DNA of 64,000 nt from JAHEME01 sp034435035 (GCA_034435035.1 DAOTXW010000089.1:1-64000); one strand, 5' to 3'. Counted from the stretch's first letter, positions 41,827 through 51,210 are shown. The notes: a model not told the origin generated them from the sequence alone. Program-made: numbers and translations.

Positions 41827-44634
41827 CTACTTCATTTCACCCCAATGCAGCCCCGTAATTACCTGGGCGCGAAGCGGGATTGACATAGGGTAGGCTCCTT
41901 CCATCACTTCGCGCACCAGCGCCATGGTCTCTTCCACTTCAGGCTCCGGGACCTCAAGCACCAGCTCATCATGGACCTGGAGGATCAAACGGCCCTGCAG
42001 AGCCCGCTCAGCCAGGGCGCGATGCAGGCGTACCATGGCGATCTTTATGATGTCAGCAGCTGTACCCTGGATGGGCATGTTAACCGCCTCACGTTCAGCG
42101 CGGGCATGATCCTGCCGGTTAGCGGTCAACTCCTGAAGCTCAGGAAAGTAGCGGCGCCGGCCGAGCAAGGTCTCCACGTAGCCACGCTCGACGGCCATGC
42201 GCCGCATCGAGTCGAGATAATCGCGCACCCGCGGGAAACGCTCAAAGTAGGCTTTAATGAAGTCTTCCGCTTCCGCCAGCGTCAGACTGGAATCGCGAGC
42301 CAGACGATAGGCACCCATTCCGTAAAGAAGACCAAAGTTGACTGCCTTAGCAAAACTGCGCTGCTCACGCGTCACCTGCTCAATGGGGACATTGTAGACA
42401 GCTGCCGCCGTCGAGGCATGAATGTCCTGATCCTCGCGGAAAGCCTGCTGAAGCCGCTCATCGCCGGACACATGGGCAAGGATGCGCAGTTCCACCTGCG
42501 AGTAATCTGCCCCGATCAGACGGTGCCCGGGCGCGGCCACAAAAGCATCCCGTATACGGCGGCCAATGTCTGAGCGAACGGGGATATTCTGCAAGTTCGG
42601 ATCGCTCGAACTCAGGCGACCTGTGATCGCGCCTGTCTGGTTAAAGGAGGAATGGATGCGCCCAGTCTCCGGGTTGATCAGCGCTGGTAACGCATCCAGA
42701 TAGGTTGAGCGCAGTTTCTCAAGCTCACGGTACTGCAGCAGGAGACGGGTCACCCCACTGGGATCGACATCCTGCAGTCCCTCGAGCACATCAGCCGCTG
42801 TAGAATAGTGGCCACTGGAAGTCTTACGCAGGCCCTGCGTGGGCAGACGCAACCGGCCAAAGAGCATGTCACTTAGCTGTTGAGTGGAGTTGAGGTTGAA
42901 CTCGGAACCGCAGAGTGACCATATCTCACGCTGCAGAGATGCCAGAGTATCCCCCACTTCAGCGGACATGGCGCGCAGGGCCGAGCTATCGATCAGCACG
43001 CCGGCCATCTCCATCGCACAGAGAACCGGCACAAGCGGCATTTCCACCTCGCCGAACAGCATGGACAACCCCTGCTCAGCCAGGTCGCGGCGGATTGGCT
43101 CGACCAGACGAAGCGTGATATCCGCATCCGCCGCCGCATAAGGCGCACAGCGCTCGATGGGAACGCGATCCATCGTCAGTTGATTCTTGCCGGTGCCAAT
43201 CAGGTCGGTGATCTCGGTCATCAGGATGCCGAGCCGCAAGAAAGCCTGCGACTTAAGCCCGAGCTTGCCGCGACTGCTATCGGGGCGTGTGAGCCACTGG
43301 CCAATCATGGTATCGAAGCTGAGCGGAGTGACCGCAAGGCCATGGCGCTGCAGGACAATCGCATCGTATTTCAGGTTATGGCCGATCTTGGCGATGCGCG
43401 GGTCGGTCAGGGCAGGGCGGAGGTAATCCACCACCTGTGCGAGGGGAAGCTGTGGAGAATCCGCCGCCAGATGCCCCACGGGGATGTAATAGCCTTCACC
43501 GGGCACAACAGCAAGCGATATGCCGACCAGCCGCGCTGACATCTGATCGGTGCTGGTGGTCTCGGTATCCAACGCAATTGCCGGGAAGGACTCAAGCCTG
43601 CGAGCCAGATTCTGCAGGGCCGCCTCATCCTGGATGATGAGGGTATGAGTCGGCGGCTCTCCCCCGGAAACAGATGCCGGGGAAGAAGCTGGCTCCGGCG
43701 CACCAAACAAAGGCAGCTGCTGTCCTTCAATCAAGGAGGGCGGTTCCGCGCCGGGAAGCAGGTCGATCAGCGACCGAAACTCAAGCTCGCGGAACAGCGC
43801 GACCACCCGCTCGCGCTGGTAGTCTCTGGTGCGGCAGGCTTCCAGATCGAAGGTGATGGGCACAGCAGTCACGATCCGCGAGAGGCGCTGGCTGAGGAAC
43901 GCCATCTCCCGCCCCTGCTCAAGAGCAGACCGCGCGCGGCTTGGCGTGACCTCATCCAGGTGTGCGTAGATCATCTCCAGGGTGCCAAACCGCTGGAGCA
44001 GCTGCGATGCGGTCTTTTCACCAATGCCGGCAACGCCCGGGATATTGTCGGACTTGTCGCCTATAAGAGCCTTATAGTCAACAAATTGATCCGGCGTGAT
44101 CCCGTAGCGCTCACGGACAGCATTGATATCATAGCGCTCGATATCTCCTGCGCCGGTGCGCCGTCCCGGGAGCTCGACGATGGTATGTTCGGCCACCAGC
44201 TGCAGCAGGTCGCGATCCCCTGTGATAATGCGCGTCTCCAGGCCAAGCTCGGCGGCCCGCGAGGCTACCGTGCCCAGCACATCATCGGCCTCATAGCCGT
44301 CTACCTCCAGGATGGGGACATTAAAGGCCTCCAGGACCTCGTGAATGCGCCGGATCTGGACCTCCAGATCATCAGGCATCTTGGCGCGGGTGCCTTTGTA
44401 ATCCGGGAACAGATCGTCGCGGAAAGTGGCGCCCACGTCGAAGCTCACCGCCAGGTAATCAGGCGCAGCATCGCTCGCTATCAGGCTGAGAAGGGTGCGC
44501 GTAAAGCCGTATGTTGCGTTGGTTGGTTCTCCCAGCCGGGTTGTGAATGCCTCAGGGCTGAGCGCATAGAACATCCGATAGGCCAGTCCATGGCCATCGA
44601 TCAGCACCAATTCGGGACGACCTGGCTGCGCCAT
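41827..44634 (-). CDS. polA: DNA polymerase I
   Basis: 935 aa with all three domains. 5'-nuclease: LVLIDGHGLAYRMFYAL, VDGYEADDVLGT, IITGDRDLLQLV, KALIGDKSDNIPG. Proofreading 3'-5' exonuclease active-site acids are kept: IALDTETTSTD (DxE), GHNLKYDA, YAAADADITLRL. Polymerase: GADYSQVELRILAHVSGD (motif A), RSFAKAVNFGLLYGMGAYRL (O-helix with Phe-like region), LQVHDELVLEVPE (motif C). The start ATG 44632-44634 gives the family N-terminus and has GGAG eight bases upstream; a second ATG 21 bp further out has none. Replication (primer removal) and repair. Confidence 0.96.
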   Translation of the reverse strand: MAQPGRPELVLIDGHGLAYRMFYALSPEAFTTRLGEPTNATYGFTRTLLSLIASDAAPDYLAVSFDVGATFRDDLFPDYKGTRAKMPDDLEVQIRRIHEVLEAFNVPILEVDGYEADDVLGTVASRAAELGLETRIITGDRDLLQLVAEHTIVELPGRRTGAGDIERYDINAVRERYGITPDQFVDYKALIGDKSDNIPGVAGIGEKTASQLLQRFGTLEMIYAHLDEVTPSRARSALEQGREMAFLSQRLSRIVTAVPITFDLEACRTRDYQRERVVALFRELEFRSLIDLLPGAEPPSLIEGQQLPLFGAPEPASSPASVSGGEPPTHTLIIQDEAALQNLARRLESFPAIALDTETTSTDQMSARLVGISLAVVPGEGYYIPVGHLAADSPQLPLAQVVDYLRPALTDPRIAKIGHNLKYDAIVLQRHGLAVTPLSFDTMIGQWLTRPDSSRGKLGLKSQAFLRLGILMTEITDLIGTGKNQLTMDRVPIERCAPYAAADADITLRLVEPIRRDLAEQGLSMLFGEVEMPLVPVLCAMEMAGVLIDSSALRAMSAEVGDTLASLQREIWSLCGSEFNLNSTQQLSDMLFGRLRLPTQGLRKTSSGHYSTAADVLEGLQDVDPSGVTRLLLQYRELEKLRSTYLDALPALINPETGRIHSSFNQTGAITGRLSSSDPNLQNIPVRSDIGRRIRDAFVAAPGHRLIGADYSQVELRILAHVSGDERLQQAFREDQDIHASTAAAVYNVPIEQVTREQRSFAKAVNFGLLYGMGAYRLARDSSLTLAEAEDFIKAYFERFPRVRDYLDSMRRMAVERGYVETLLGRRRYFPELQELTANRQDHARAEREAVNMPIQGTAADIIKIAMVRLHRALAERALQGRLILQVHDELVLEVPEPEVEETMALVREVMEGAYPMSIPLRAQVITGLHWGEMK

Positions 44635-44728
44635 GCGACACACTCCAAGAGGCATTTAAGAAGAACATGTGTGCGCATATCATACCACAGCCCGGACGTC
44701 CGCGCTGACACAGTCAGGATAAAGTCAA

Positions 44729-44757
44729 AGGCCCCCGCGGGTTTGCCGCCGAGGGCC
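44729..44757 (-). terminator. Terminator of the glycogen-binding-domain gene
   Basis: An imperfect GC-rich hairpin (AGGCCC... arms, about 12 bp) followed on the minus strand by TTTGACTTTAT, 30 bp after the stop at 44787. It lies in the spacer before polA. Confidence 0.6.
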
Positions 44758-44786
44758 TGTCTACCGACACCGCCAGCTGAAATCCC

Positions 44787-45083
44787 CTATGTGACAACCA
44801 CAGAGTTCTCGCCGCCGTAAGGATGCGCAGCATACTTATCTGCTTCCCAATCATTGTGCCATTCTGAGCCATTCACAAGGTAGCGATACTGGTACTCCCG
44901 GCCTGCATCGAGGCTGATTTCTACCTTCCAGGTGCCATCTTTCAGCTGCTTCATGGGAGTGGCGTCTTTGCTCCAGCTGTTAAAGTCGCCAACGACGAAA
45001 GCGGTCTTTGCCTGGATCTGGGCGGGCAATATGAAAGTGACTTTGCAGGTCTTGCCGTCAGAGATGTAACGCTTCTTCAGCAT
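44787..45083 (-). CDS. Stand-alone glycogen-binding domain (CBM48/AMPK-beta type)
   Basis: 98 aa, only one domain. The pattern TAFVVGDFNSWSKDATPM, then DGTWKVEISLDAGREYQYRY, LVNGSEWHNDWEAD and ENSVVV is the carbohydrate-binding module of AMPK beta subunits and of glycogen-branching enzymes (isoamylase N-terminal). No catalytic domain is attached. Start ATG 45081-45083 follows GGGAGG at five bases. It has its own strong promoter (TTGACA-18-TATACT). It may anchor a partner to glycogen or work as a regulator; the partner is not visible here. Confidence 0.85.
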   Translation of the reverse strand: MLKKRYISDGKTCKVTFILPAQIQAKTAFVVGDFNSWSKDATPMKQLKDGTWKVEISLDAGREYQYRYLVNGSEWHNDWEADKYAAHPYGGENSVVVT

Positions 45084-45167
45084 CGAAGCCTCCCTCATGA
45101 GTCCAATCCCGATAGCATGGTACACTCCATCTGCCGTCGCCGTTCTCCCACCCCTCTGGCGGCTATC

Positions 45168-45197
45168 AGTATAGGGGGAAGGCGCAGAGCTTGTCAA
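45168..45197 (-). promoter_or_regulatory. Promoter of the glycogen-binding-domain gene
   Basis: Minus strand: perfect -35 TTGACA (45192-45197), 18-bp spacer, TATACT (45168-45173). About 80-nt leader to the start codon. One of the two best sigma-70-type promoters in the window. Confidence 0.7.
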
Positions 45198-45320
45198 TCC
45201 ACACAAAAGAAGGTAACTTACCTGTCACGGGTGGGTTATTAACCAGGAATTACCGCGCTACCTCATCGACAGTAGCGCCCCAGTCTGCACACGCAAGCGC
45301 CAGTGTTGAGGAGTCACTTC

Positions 45321-46553
45321 ATGACTGCTGACAGCCAGACTCAGACGGGCAAGCCGGTGAACCAGATCAAGGCTGATATCTTTGATAAGGCTTTCAGCTT
45401 CACACGCGCCCGCGAGGCCCAGGCGATCGGGTTGTATCCCTTTTTCACGCCCTTTGATGACTCCGAAGGCACCGTGGTCAAGTCAGGCGACCGCGAGATA
45501 CTGATGCTGGGCTCTAACAACTACCTGGGGCTGACGACCCACCCGAAGGTGCGCGAGGCGGCCATCGAAGCGGTCCGCCGCTATGGCACGAGCGTCACCG
45601 GCTCGCGGTTCATGAATGGGACGCTGTCTCTGCACCGTGAATTAGAGAGGCGGCTGGCAGCTTTCATGGGTAAGGAATCGGCGCTGGTGTTCAGCACTGG
45701 TTTTCAAACCAATCTTGGTGCGATATCCGCCATCGTCGCGCGCGGCGACTACGTGGTTACCGACAAAGAAGATCATGCGTCCATCATCGATGGCTGCCGG
45801 CTCTCTTATGGCGAGATGAAGCGCTTCAAACACAGCGACCTGGACGATCTGGATCGCGTGCTGGGCCAACTGGAGCCAGATGCCGGAAAGATGGTGGTGG
45901 TCGATGGCGTGTACAGCATGGGGGGAGATATTGCACCGCTGCCAGGCCTGATTGAGACGGCTAAGAAACACGGAGCCCGGCTGCTGGTCGATGACGCTCA
46001 TAGCTTAGGTGTGCTGGGAAGAGGGCGCGGGACCGCAGAGCACTTCGGGGTGACCGATCAGGTTGACTTGATTACAGGCACCTTCAGCAAGTCATTTGCC
46101 TCTATTGGCGGGTTTGTCGCCGGGGATGACCAGGTTGTTCACTATATTCAGCACTTTGCGCGGTCGCTGATCTTCAGTGCGGCGCTGCCGGCTCCGAACG
46201 TCGCCACGGTCCTGGCGGCACTGGATATCATCGAGAATGAACCCGAGTACGTGGATCGCCTGTGGGAAAACACACAATATATGAAGCAGGAACTCACCCG
46301 GCTGGGGTTCGACATCGGTCTGACAGAGACTCCAATCATCCCGCTGATCATCCGCGATGAGGGAGCCACTCTGATATTCTGGAAGGCGCTGCTGGACGCC
46401 GGCCTTTATACGAACGCTGTCATCCCACCCGGCGTGCCGCCGAACATGTCCCTGCTGCGCACCAGCTACATGGCCACCCATACACGGGAACAGCTTGATC
46501 GCGCACTGGAGATTCTTGATCGGGTGGGGCGGGCAGTAGGCGTCCTGGCATAG
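45321..46553 (+). CDS. Alpha-oxoamine synthase, serine palmitoyltransferase-like
   Basis: 410-aa PLP-dependent enzyme that condenses an amino acid with an acyl-CoA. PLP Lys is in GTFSKSFASIGGFVAGD. The FSKSFAS form is that of serine palmitoyltransferases (bacteroidete type) rather than the GTLGKALGG of BioF and Kbl. N-terminal ILMLGSNNYLGLTTHP, GTSVTGSRFMNGTLSLHREL and STGFQTNLG fit the same subgroup. If right, it makes 3-ketosphinganine, the first step of sphingolipids. BioF-like or another condensation is the alternative. ATG 45321 has GAGGAG upstream; a strong terminator follows. Confidence 0.8.
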   Translation: MTADSQTQTGKPVNQIKADIFDKAFSFTRAREAQAIGLYPFFTPFDDSEGTVVKSGDREILMLGSNNYLGLTTHPKVREAAIEAVRRYGTSVTGSRFMNGTLSLHRELERRLAAFMGKESALVFSTGFQTNLGAISAIVARGDYVVTDKEDHASIIDGCRLSYGEMKRFKHSDLDDLDRVLGQLEPDAGKMVVVDGVYSMGGDIAPLPGLIETAKKHGARLLVDDAHSLGVLGRGRGTAEHFGVTDQVDLITGTFSKSFASIGGFVAGDDQVVHYIQHFARSLIFSAALPAPNVATVLAALDIIENEPEYVDRLWENTQYMKQELTRLGFDIGLTETPIIPLIIRDEGATLIFWKALLDAGLYTNAVIPPGVPPNMSLLRTSYMATHTREQLDRALEILDRVGRAVGVLA

Positions 46554-46570
46554 TGACGAGTCATCGGGGA

Positions 46571-46605
46571 AGGGCAGGCCGCTCCCCATCGTAGCGGCCT
46601 GCCCT
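46571..46605 (+). terminator. Rho-independent terminator after the SPT-like gene
   Basis: Perfect 13-bp stem (46571-46583 with 46593-46605), 9-nt loop, followed by TCCCTATTTTT. The stop of the convergent ParB-like gene (46609-46611) lies just behind it. Confidence 0.8.
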
Positions 46606-46608
46606 TCC

Positions 46609-47535
46609 CTATTTTTCAGCATGCCGTGTGATGCGCAGCAGTCTAGCAACCATCTGCCCTAAGCGGCCCAATATGCCCCAGCGCGGCGTCCGTGCCAGGT
46701 GCCTCGCTACCTGAGCTAGATGAACTGCCCCCTGACGGCGCCTGAGTTCTTCGCTGTAGCGCCAAGTCCAGATAAAGAGATCGGCTTCTGTGCGGCTGGG
46801 GAAGCGTTCAAGCACGCCCTGCTGGCGTATGATCTGCACGGCAGGCGTGTAGATCATGTCATACCAGGCGGTTACGGCCTCTTCGAATGATACATCAACC
46901 TGATCGATCTTCTCCAACACCTGCCTGTACAGCTCTATCTGCCCCAAGAGATCCCGATAGCGCCCCGGGGTGGTAAAGATAATCGCCGCATTCGGACGGA
47001 GTTGGTCAAGCCGGGTGACTTCAAGGAACTGCTGATACTCCGCGCGGATCAGCACCTCGTCCAGATCAGCCCGGGCACTAAGACCTGCAACCGTAGCGAA
47101 TTCCCAGACATGGGCTTCAATGGTTTGAGCGCCATTCTGGCGTGCCACTGAGACCCTGTGATTTCCATCCAGGACAAAGTATGCTTCGCCAACCTGATAA
47201 ACCTCAATCGGCGGCACGCCCACCGTCGAGGCAGCGGCATTGACGCGCTGCCAGCGCTGCCGGAGCTGGCGATTACGCGGCAGAAAAGTCCGCGTGAAGT
47301 CTCGATAGCGGCCCACGCTGCCCCGGATCCGAGCCAGAGGAATCTCCTGCAGCCCGCGATAGGTTTTATGTGTGAGACGGAGATACTCCCGGACTTCCTC
47401 AAAGGACAGCAGGTCGGTTGAGCGTTCAGGAAGCCGCGCAAGCAGCTCTTCAAAGAAAGCTGCCTGCCGTGCACGATCCCAGCTGGCCTGCGCTTCCAGC
47501 CTGGCACCCACGCTGTTCTCGTCAGCTCCATACAT
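46609..47535 (-). CDS. ParB/sulfiredoxin-fold protein of unknown role
   Basis: 308 aa. An N-terminal helical segment, then a ParB/Srx-like nucleotide-binding domain with IPLARIRGSVGRYRDF and YFVLDGNHRVSVARQNGAQT, the DGNHR pattern used by ParB-nuclease and Srx members. The C-terminal half (residues 160-308) is a helical domain without a recognised family and a basic tail (RLLRITRHAEK). It is not next to the window's parA, so a segregation partner is unlikely. The ATG at 47533-47535 is chosen over a GTG at 47554-47556. Confidence 0.7.
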   Translation of the reverse strand: MYGADENSVGARLEAQASWDRARQAAFFEELLARLPERSTDLLSFEEVREYLRLTHKTYRGLQEIPLARIRGSVGRYRDFTRTFLPRNRQLRQRWQRVNAAASTVGVPPIEVYQVGEAYFVLDGNHRVSVARQNGAQTIEAHVWEFATVAGLSARADLDEVLIRAEYQQFLEVTRLDQLRPNAAIIFTTPGRYRDLLGQIELYRQVLEKIDQVDVSFEEAVTAWYDMIYTPAVQIIRQQGVLERFPSRTEADLFIWTWRYSEELRRRQGAVHLAQVARHLARTPRWGILGRLGQMVARLLRITRHAEK

Positions 47536-47595
47536 GACTTTACTCGTCCCAGTCACTCTGGCCCATATCCACTGCAGCGTAAGCCAAGCAGCAAA

Positions 47596-47628
47596 GAGCG
47601 CCCGGCATCGGGAGCTGTCCGGGCGCTC
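47596..47628 (-). terminator. Hairpin after the inositol-phosphate synthase gene
   Basis: 10-bp perfect stem (GAGCGCCCGG at 47596-47605 with 47619-47628), then TTTGCTGCTTGGCTT on the minus strand, 16 bp after the ino1 stop. Confidence 0.55.
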
Positions 47629-47643
47629 AGGTCATGCAGATAC

Positions 47644-48792
47644 CTACTGGTGTTTGGCTTTGCCGTTATGCTTTCCTTCGGCTACGGCATTTGTCTCACC
47701 TGCCTCGGAGCCCGACGATTCCTGCCAGATGAATTTCTCAGTCTTTTCACGAGCAACATCATCCGTGAATTGGACAGGGGGGGATTTCATGAAATACGAA
47801 CTGGGTTCAACCAGCGCCCCGGACAGCCCCCGGTCAAGCCCCAGCTTAGCGCAGCGAACCGCGTCAATAGTCACTCCAGCGGAATTAGGGCTATCCCAGA
47901 CTTCCAGCTTCAACTCAAGGTTGAGGGGGACATCGCCAAAAGTGCGGCCCTCCAGCCGGATGTAGGCCCATTTGCGGTCGGTGAGCCAGGCAACGTAGTC
48001 ACTGGGGCCGATATGAACATTCTCCTCACCCATATCATGATCGACCTGCGAGGTGACAGCATTGGTCTTGCTGATTTTCTTGCTCTCGAGCCGCTCACGC
48101 TCCAGCATATTGTAAAAGTCCATATTGCCACCAACGTTGAGCTGGCTGGTGCGCTCAAGACGAACGCCCCGGCTCTCAAACAGGTTGGCCAGCACGCGAT
48201 GGACAATTGTTGCGCCTACCTGGCTCTTGATATCATCCCCGATCATCGGCAGCCGCTTTTCGATGAAACGTTGCTGCCAGTACTCCTCACGGGCAATGAA
48301 CACAGGGATACAGTTTACAAAAGCGCAGCCGGCGTTCAGCACCTGCTCGACATACCACTTAGTGGCTTGTTCGCTGCCAACCGGGAGGAAATTGATGACA
48401 ACATGGGTGCCCGTGTCTTTGAGGATCTGGACGATATTAGCGGTATCGCCGGGCGCTTTCTTGATCTTCATCGACAAATACTTGCCCAGCCCATCATGCG
48501 TCATTCCCCGATGCACCGGCACATTCAGCCTGGGCACATCGGCAAACCTGACGGTGTTATTCTGGCCGGACCAGATGGCCTCTGACAGGTCTTTTCCAAC
48601 CTTCTCGGCATCAATGTCAAAGGCGGCGCTGAACTCAATGTCGCGGATACGATACCCTCCCAGGTTAACATGCATCAAACCGGGGACCATCTCGTCGTCA
48701 CGCGCATCGCGATAATAATGTACCCCCTGCACAAGCGATGAGGCACAGTTACCCACCCCGATAATCGCTACCCGCACCTTTTTATCGCTCAA
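47644..48792 (-). CDS. ino1: Inositol-3-phosphate synthase
   Basis: 382 aa, the short actinobacterial/archaeal type of MIPS, which turns glucose 6-phosphate into L-myo-inositol 1-phosphate using NAD. N-terminal Rossmann motif VRVAIIGVGNCASSLVQG; later THVVINFLPVGSEQATKWY, PMIGDDIKSQVGATIVHRVL, LNVGGNMDFYNML and the C-terminal catalytic stretch SPPVQFTDD. It feeds phosphatidylinositol or compatible solutes such as di-myo-inositol phosphate. It ends with a basic, disordered tail. Neighbour of an SPT-like gene, which hints at inositol-containing lipids (inference). Confidence 0.93.
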   Translation of the reverse strand: MSDKKVRVAIIGVGNCASSLVQGVHYYRDARDDEMVPGLMHVNLGGYRIRDIEFSAAFDIDAEKVGKDLSEAIWSGQNNTVRFADVPRLNVPVHRGMTHDGLGKYLSMKIKKAPGDTANIVQILKDTGTHVVINFLPVGSEQATKWYVEQVLNAGCAFVNCIPVFIAREEYWQQRFIEKRLPMIGDDIKSQVGATIVHRVLANLFESRGVRLERTSQLNVGGNMDFYNMLERERLESKKISKTNAVTSQVDHDMGEENVHIGPSDYVAWLTDRKWAYIRLEGRTFGDVPLNLELKLEVWDSPNSAGVTIDAVRCAKLGLDRGLSGALVEPSSYFMKSPPVQFTDDVAREKTEKFIWQESSGSEAGETNAVAEGKHNGKAKHQ

Positions 48793-48846
48793 GCAAAGCC
48801 TCCCGATTCTCTAGCAGGCCGGCGCCACGACGCTCCGGCCAGGATG

Positions 48847-49098
48847 TTAGCTAATCCATTCGCGGTTGAATGGATCCCACTCACGATGTTTGTAGGTCCG
48901 CTGGCACTCGCGACAGATTCTGGCTGTGCCCAGTGTACGTCCAGCATGCCGCCAACGCCAGCGCACCGTAACCAGATGATGACTGCAGGTTGGCCGAAGA
49001 CACAGCGGGCAATGCTGGCCCTCTGCCAGACCGGAACCACCCAGCCGCCGCGCCATGGTCGGATCACGTTCACAGAGGAAGCAGCGGGTGACCGTCAT
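48847..49098 (-). CDS. Small zinc-finger-like protein
   Basis: 83 aa. Three Cys pairs: CFLCERD (residues 6-9), CPLCLRPTCSHH (30-41) and ICRECQRTY (about 62-66), consistent with one or two zinc knuckles, and a conserved-looking C-terminus REWDPFNREWIS. No named family. It sits between ino1 and rnz on the same strand, 54 bp upstream of ino1. Weak SD (AGGAAG, 13 bases from the ATG). Confidence 0.65.
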   Translation of the reverse strand: MTVTRCFLCERDPTMARRLGGSGLAEGQHCPLCLRPTCSHHLVTVRWRWRHAGRTLGTARICRECQRTYKHREWDPFNREWIS

Positions 49099-49197
49099 GA
49101 AGAATAATCCGCTTCCTGCTCAACAAGCGATGCGGCATTCGCCATGCCGTGACAGACGGCGATTATAGCGAGCGAGCCCGGGTTCCTCAAAGGCGTA

Positions 49198-50154
49198 TCA
49201 AGTGTTTTCCGGCTCAAGCTTCTGCAACACCTCCCCACGACGGATCCGGTAGCGATCCAGATCACGGGCCACAATCGCGCCGGGGAATATCTGCTGCGCT
49301 TCCTGCAGGACTTCCCGCTCACGGTAGCGGCGGGATAAGTGCGTGATCACCAGGTTGCGAACGCCGGCCGAGCGCCCCAGCTCGGCTGCTTCACGGGCTG
49401 TTATATGCCCGAATTCACGTGCCATGGCTGCTTCGGTATGCAAGTAAGTTCCTTCAACGACTAACAGATCAGCATCCTGAACAAAGTTTTCGAGCCCTCG
49501 TGTCGAAGAGAGATCGCCGGTGATGCAAAGCCGGGTGCCGGGCATCAGATCCCCCAGCACCTGATCAGGTACTATCAGACGGCCATCCGGCAGGATGATG
49601 CTGCGCCCGGCAATCAGTTCACCCCGTTCAGGGCCGCGAGGCACGCCCAGCTGCTCCGCCCGATCATTGAGAAAAGGGCGGCGGGGCTTTTCCTCGAAGC
49701 AATAGCCGAAAGAGTCACTGCCACGATGCTCTGCCGGGAACGCGCTGACCTGGAACTCATCATCTTCCATCAGGACACCTGGCTCCACCTCCAAAAGCTC
49801 CAGCCGGTTGGATGCCCGGACAGAACGAGGCACCACGCCCACCCCGAACAGCAGGGCTTCGACGCGGTCGAGTGTGCGGCGCCCACCCCAGATCTCAACC
49901 CGTTCGGCGGCATCCCATCGCTCATAGGTGGAAATCAGGCCCGCCAGCCCAAGAATGTGATCCAGGTGGCCATGGGTCAGCAGGATGCGATCGAGCCGGC
50001 GAAAACCGAGGCCGCTACGCAGTATCTGGCGCTGGGTGCCCTCACCACAATCGACCAGAAACCGATAGTCCTGATAGATGACAACCTGGGCACTGAGGCC
50101 GCGCTGCACAGACGGTGCGCTGGCCGATGTGCCCAGAAACACGATCTCAAACAC
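49198..50154 (-). CDS. rnz: Ribonuclease Z
   Basis: 318-aa metallo-beta-lactamase-fold endonuclease that removes tRNA 3' trailers. N-terminus FEIVFLGTSASAPSVQRGLS, zinc motif ILLTHGHLDHILGL, AEHRGSDSFGY, TGDLSSTRGLENF, FGHITAREAAELG and NLVITHLSRRY give the normal ligand set. The GTG at 50152-50154 has a GAGGAGG ribosome site (a short spacing) and puts the family N-terminus at residue 1; a TTG 78 bp upstream is the only longer option. Confidence 0.9.
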   Translation of the reverse strand: MFEIVFLGTSASAPSVQRGLSAQVVIYQDYRFLVDCGEGTQRQILRSGLGFRRLDRILLTHGHLDHILGLAGLISTYERWDAAERVEIWGGRRTLDRVEALLFGVGVVPRSVRASNRLELLEVEPGVLMEDDEFQVSAFPAEHRGSDSFGYCFEEKPRRPFLNDRAEQLGVPRGPERGELIAGRSIILPDGRLIVPDQVLGDLMPGTRLCITGDLSSTRGLENFVQDADLLVVEGTYLHTEAAMAREFGHITAREAAELGRSAGVRNLVITHLSRRYREREVLQEAQQIFPGAIVARDLDRYRIRRGEVLQKLEPENT

Positions 50155-50247
50155 CGGCCTCCTCAGGGGGTGCAGACAGACGGATACAGAGTCAGCAGAT
50201 CTATCGGACGCTGACAGACGGGGCAGTGGCAAAAACCTGCCATGTGA

Positions 50248-50961
50248 TCATGGCTGCTTGAACCAGCGAATATCCAGCCAGTTGATCAGCTGGCGAGCGA
50301 CCGGATGCGTAATGCGCACTGAGGCTTCGAACCGCTGCGGTGAGAAGGCGTACATTCGCACATAATGCGGGCGCAGCACAAAGATGAAGTAGTCATCCTC
50401 CCAGCGCTTGCTCGTCCACAGGAAGGCTACACCTGCCTCACGGCGCATCAGATCCAGCCAGCGGCGCTTGTCATAGGTGCTCAGATCAGCCAGATGAAAG
50501 CGCAAAGCAAGCATGTGGTTGAGGGTGAAGGTTGACTCGGTCACGTTCTGCTCGCTGTAGATATCGATTGTCAGCATCGCCCCGCTGTCCTGGCTGGTCA
50601 GCGCAGCGACAGCGCGACTGGCAGGTCGAGTATCCTGAGGGGAGCGCGCTATTGAGGTCAGCAGGGGGGCGTTGGCAAAACGGCGAGCCAGCTCCGTATC
50701 CAGATCGATCTCGCCGCGCAGGAACTGCTTGATTGTGACAGGGGCCTGGTCAATGCGAATGCTGCGACGCAGCGAGCCGGTGCCGCTGAGGTCGCGCAGC
50801 AGCCGCTGACGATCCTCTGCAGAGATACGGGTATGGGTGGCAAGGGCAGACGGATTCAGGCGGCCCGTACCAGGCGGAAGCCCATCACGCTCAAACTGCC
50901 GGCCCGGAGACGCTGCGCCCACGGTCGGAGTATCGCCGGGGTCGAAATCAAAGTTGCTCAT
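50248..50961 (-). CDS. Conserved-looking hypothetical protein
   Basis: 237 aa, no recognised domain. A disordered N-terminus (MSNFDFDPGDTPTVGAASPG) is followed by a helical part (SAEDRQRLLRDLSGTGSLRR) and a beta-rich half ending FIFVLRPHYVRMYAFSPQRF ... NWLDIRWFKQP. Soluble, no signal peptide. Divergent from ssb, upstream of rnz on the same strand (gap 93 bp). Confidence 0.7.
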   Translation of the reverse strand: MSNFDFDPGDTPTVGAASPGRQFERDGLPPGTGRLNPSALATHTRISAEDRQRLLRDLSGTGSLRRSIRIDQAPVTIKQFLRGEIDLDTELARRFANAPLLTSIARSPQDTRPASRAVAALTSQDSGAMLTIDIYSEQNVTESTFTLNHMLALRFHLADLSTYDKRRWLDLMRREAGVAFLWTSKRWEDDYFIFVLRPHYVRMYAFSPQRFEASVRITHPVARQLINWLDIRWFKQP

Positions 50962-51210
50962 GATGCCCTGTCCTCTTTACCCAGCCTGTGGCGAGGAACG
51001 CCAGCCTCTGACTATAGCACGGTCGATTGGAACCTAGCAAGTAACGTAAGGGCCAGGTTTGCGGGCCCTATCACTTTCATGTACCCTTGGGCTAAACCAG
51101 CACTCCGCCGAGTGAGGAGCGGCTCGCCTGCCAGCGCATTGGGTGGTACACTTGTTCTACATTTGAGTGGATCCATCGACACCTGCCGCTATTACCAAAG
51201 GAGCACTGAC

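Noticed and set aside
43645..44820. A 391-codon plus-strand frame opposite polA
   Set aside because: Shadow frame of the GC-rich polA gene; the antisense protein has no recognisable fold and overlaps a complete DNA polymerase I.
46609..47535. ParB-like protein as the partner of ParA at 8782
   Set aside because: It is 38 kb away, lacks the helix-turn-helix expected of a segregation ParB, and its DGNHR domain fits the general ParB/Srx fold.
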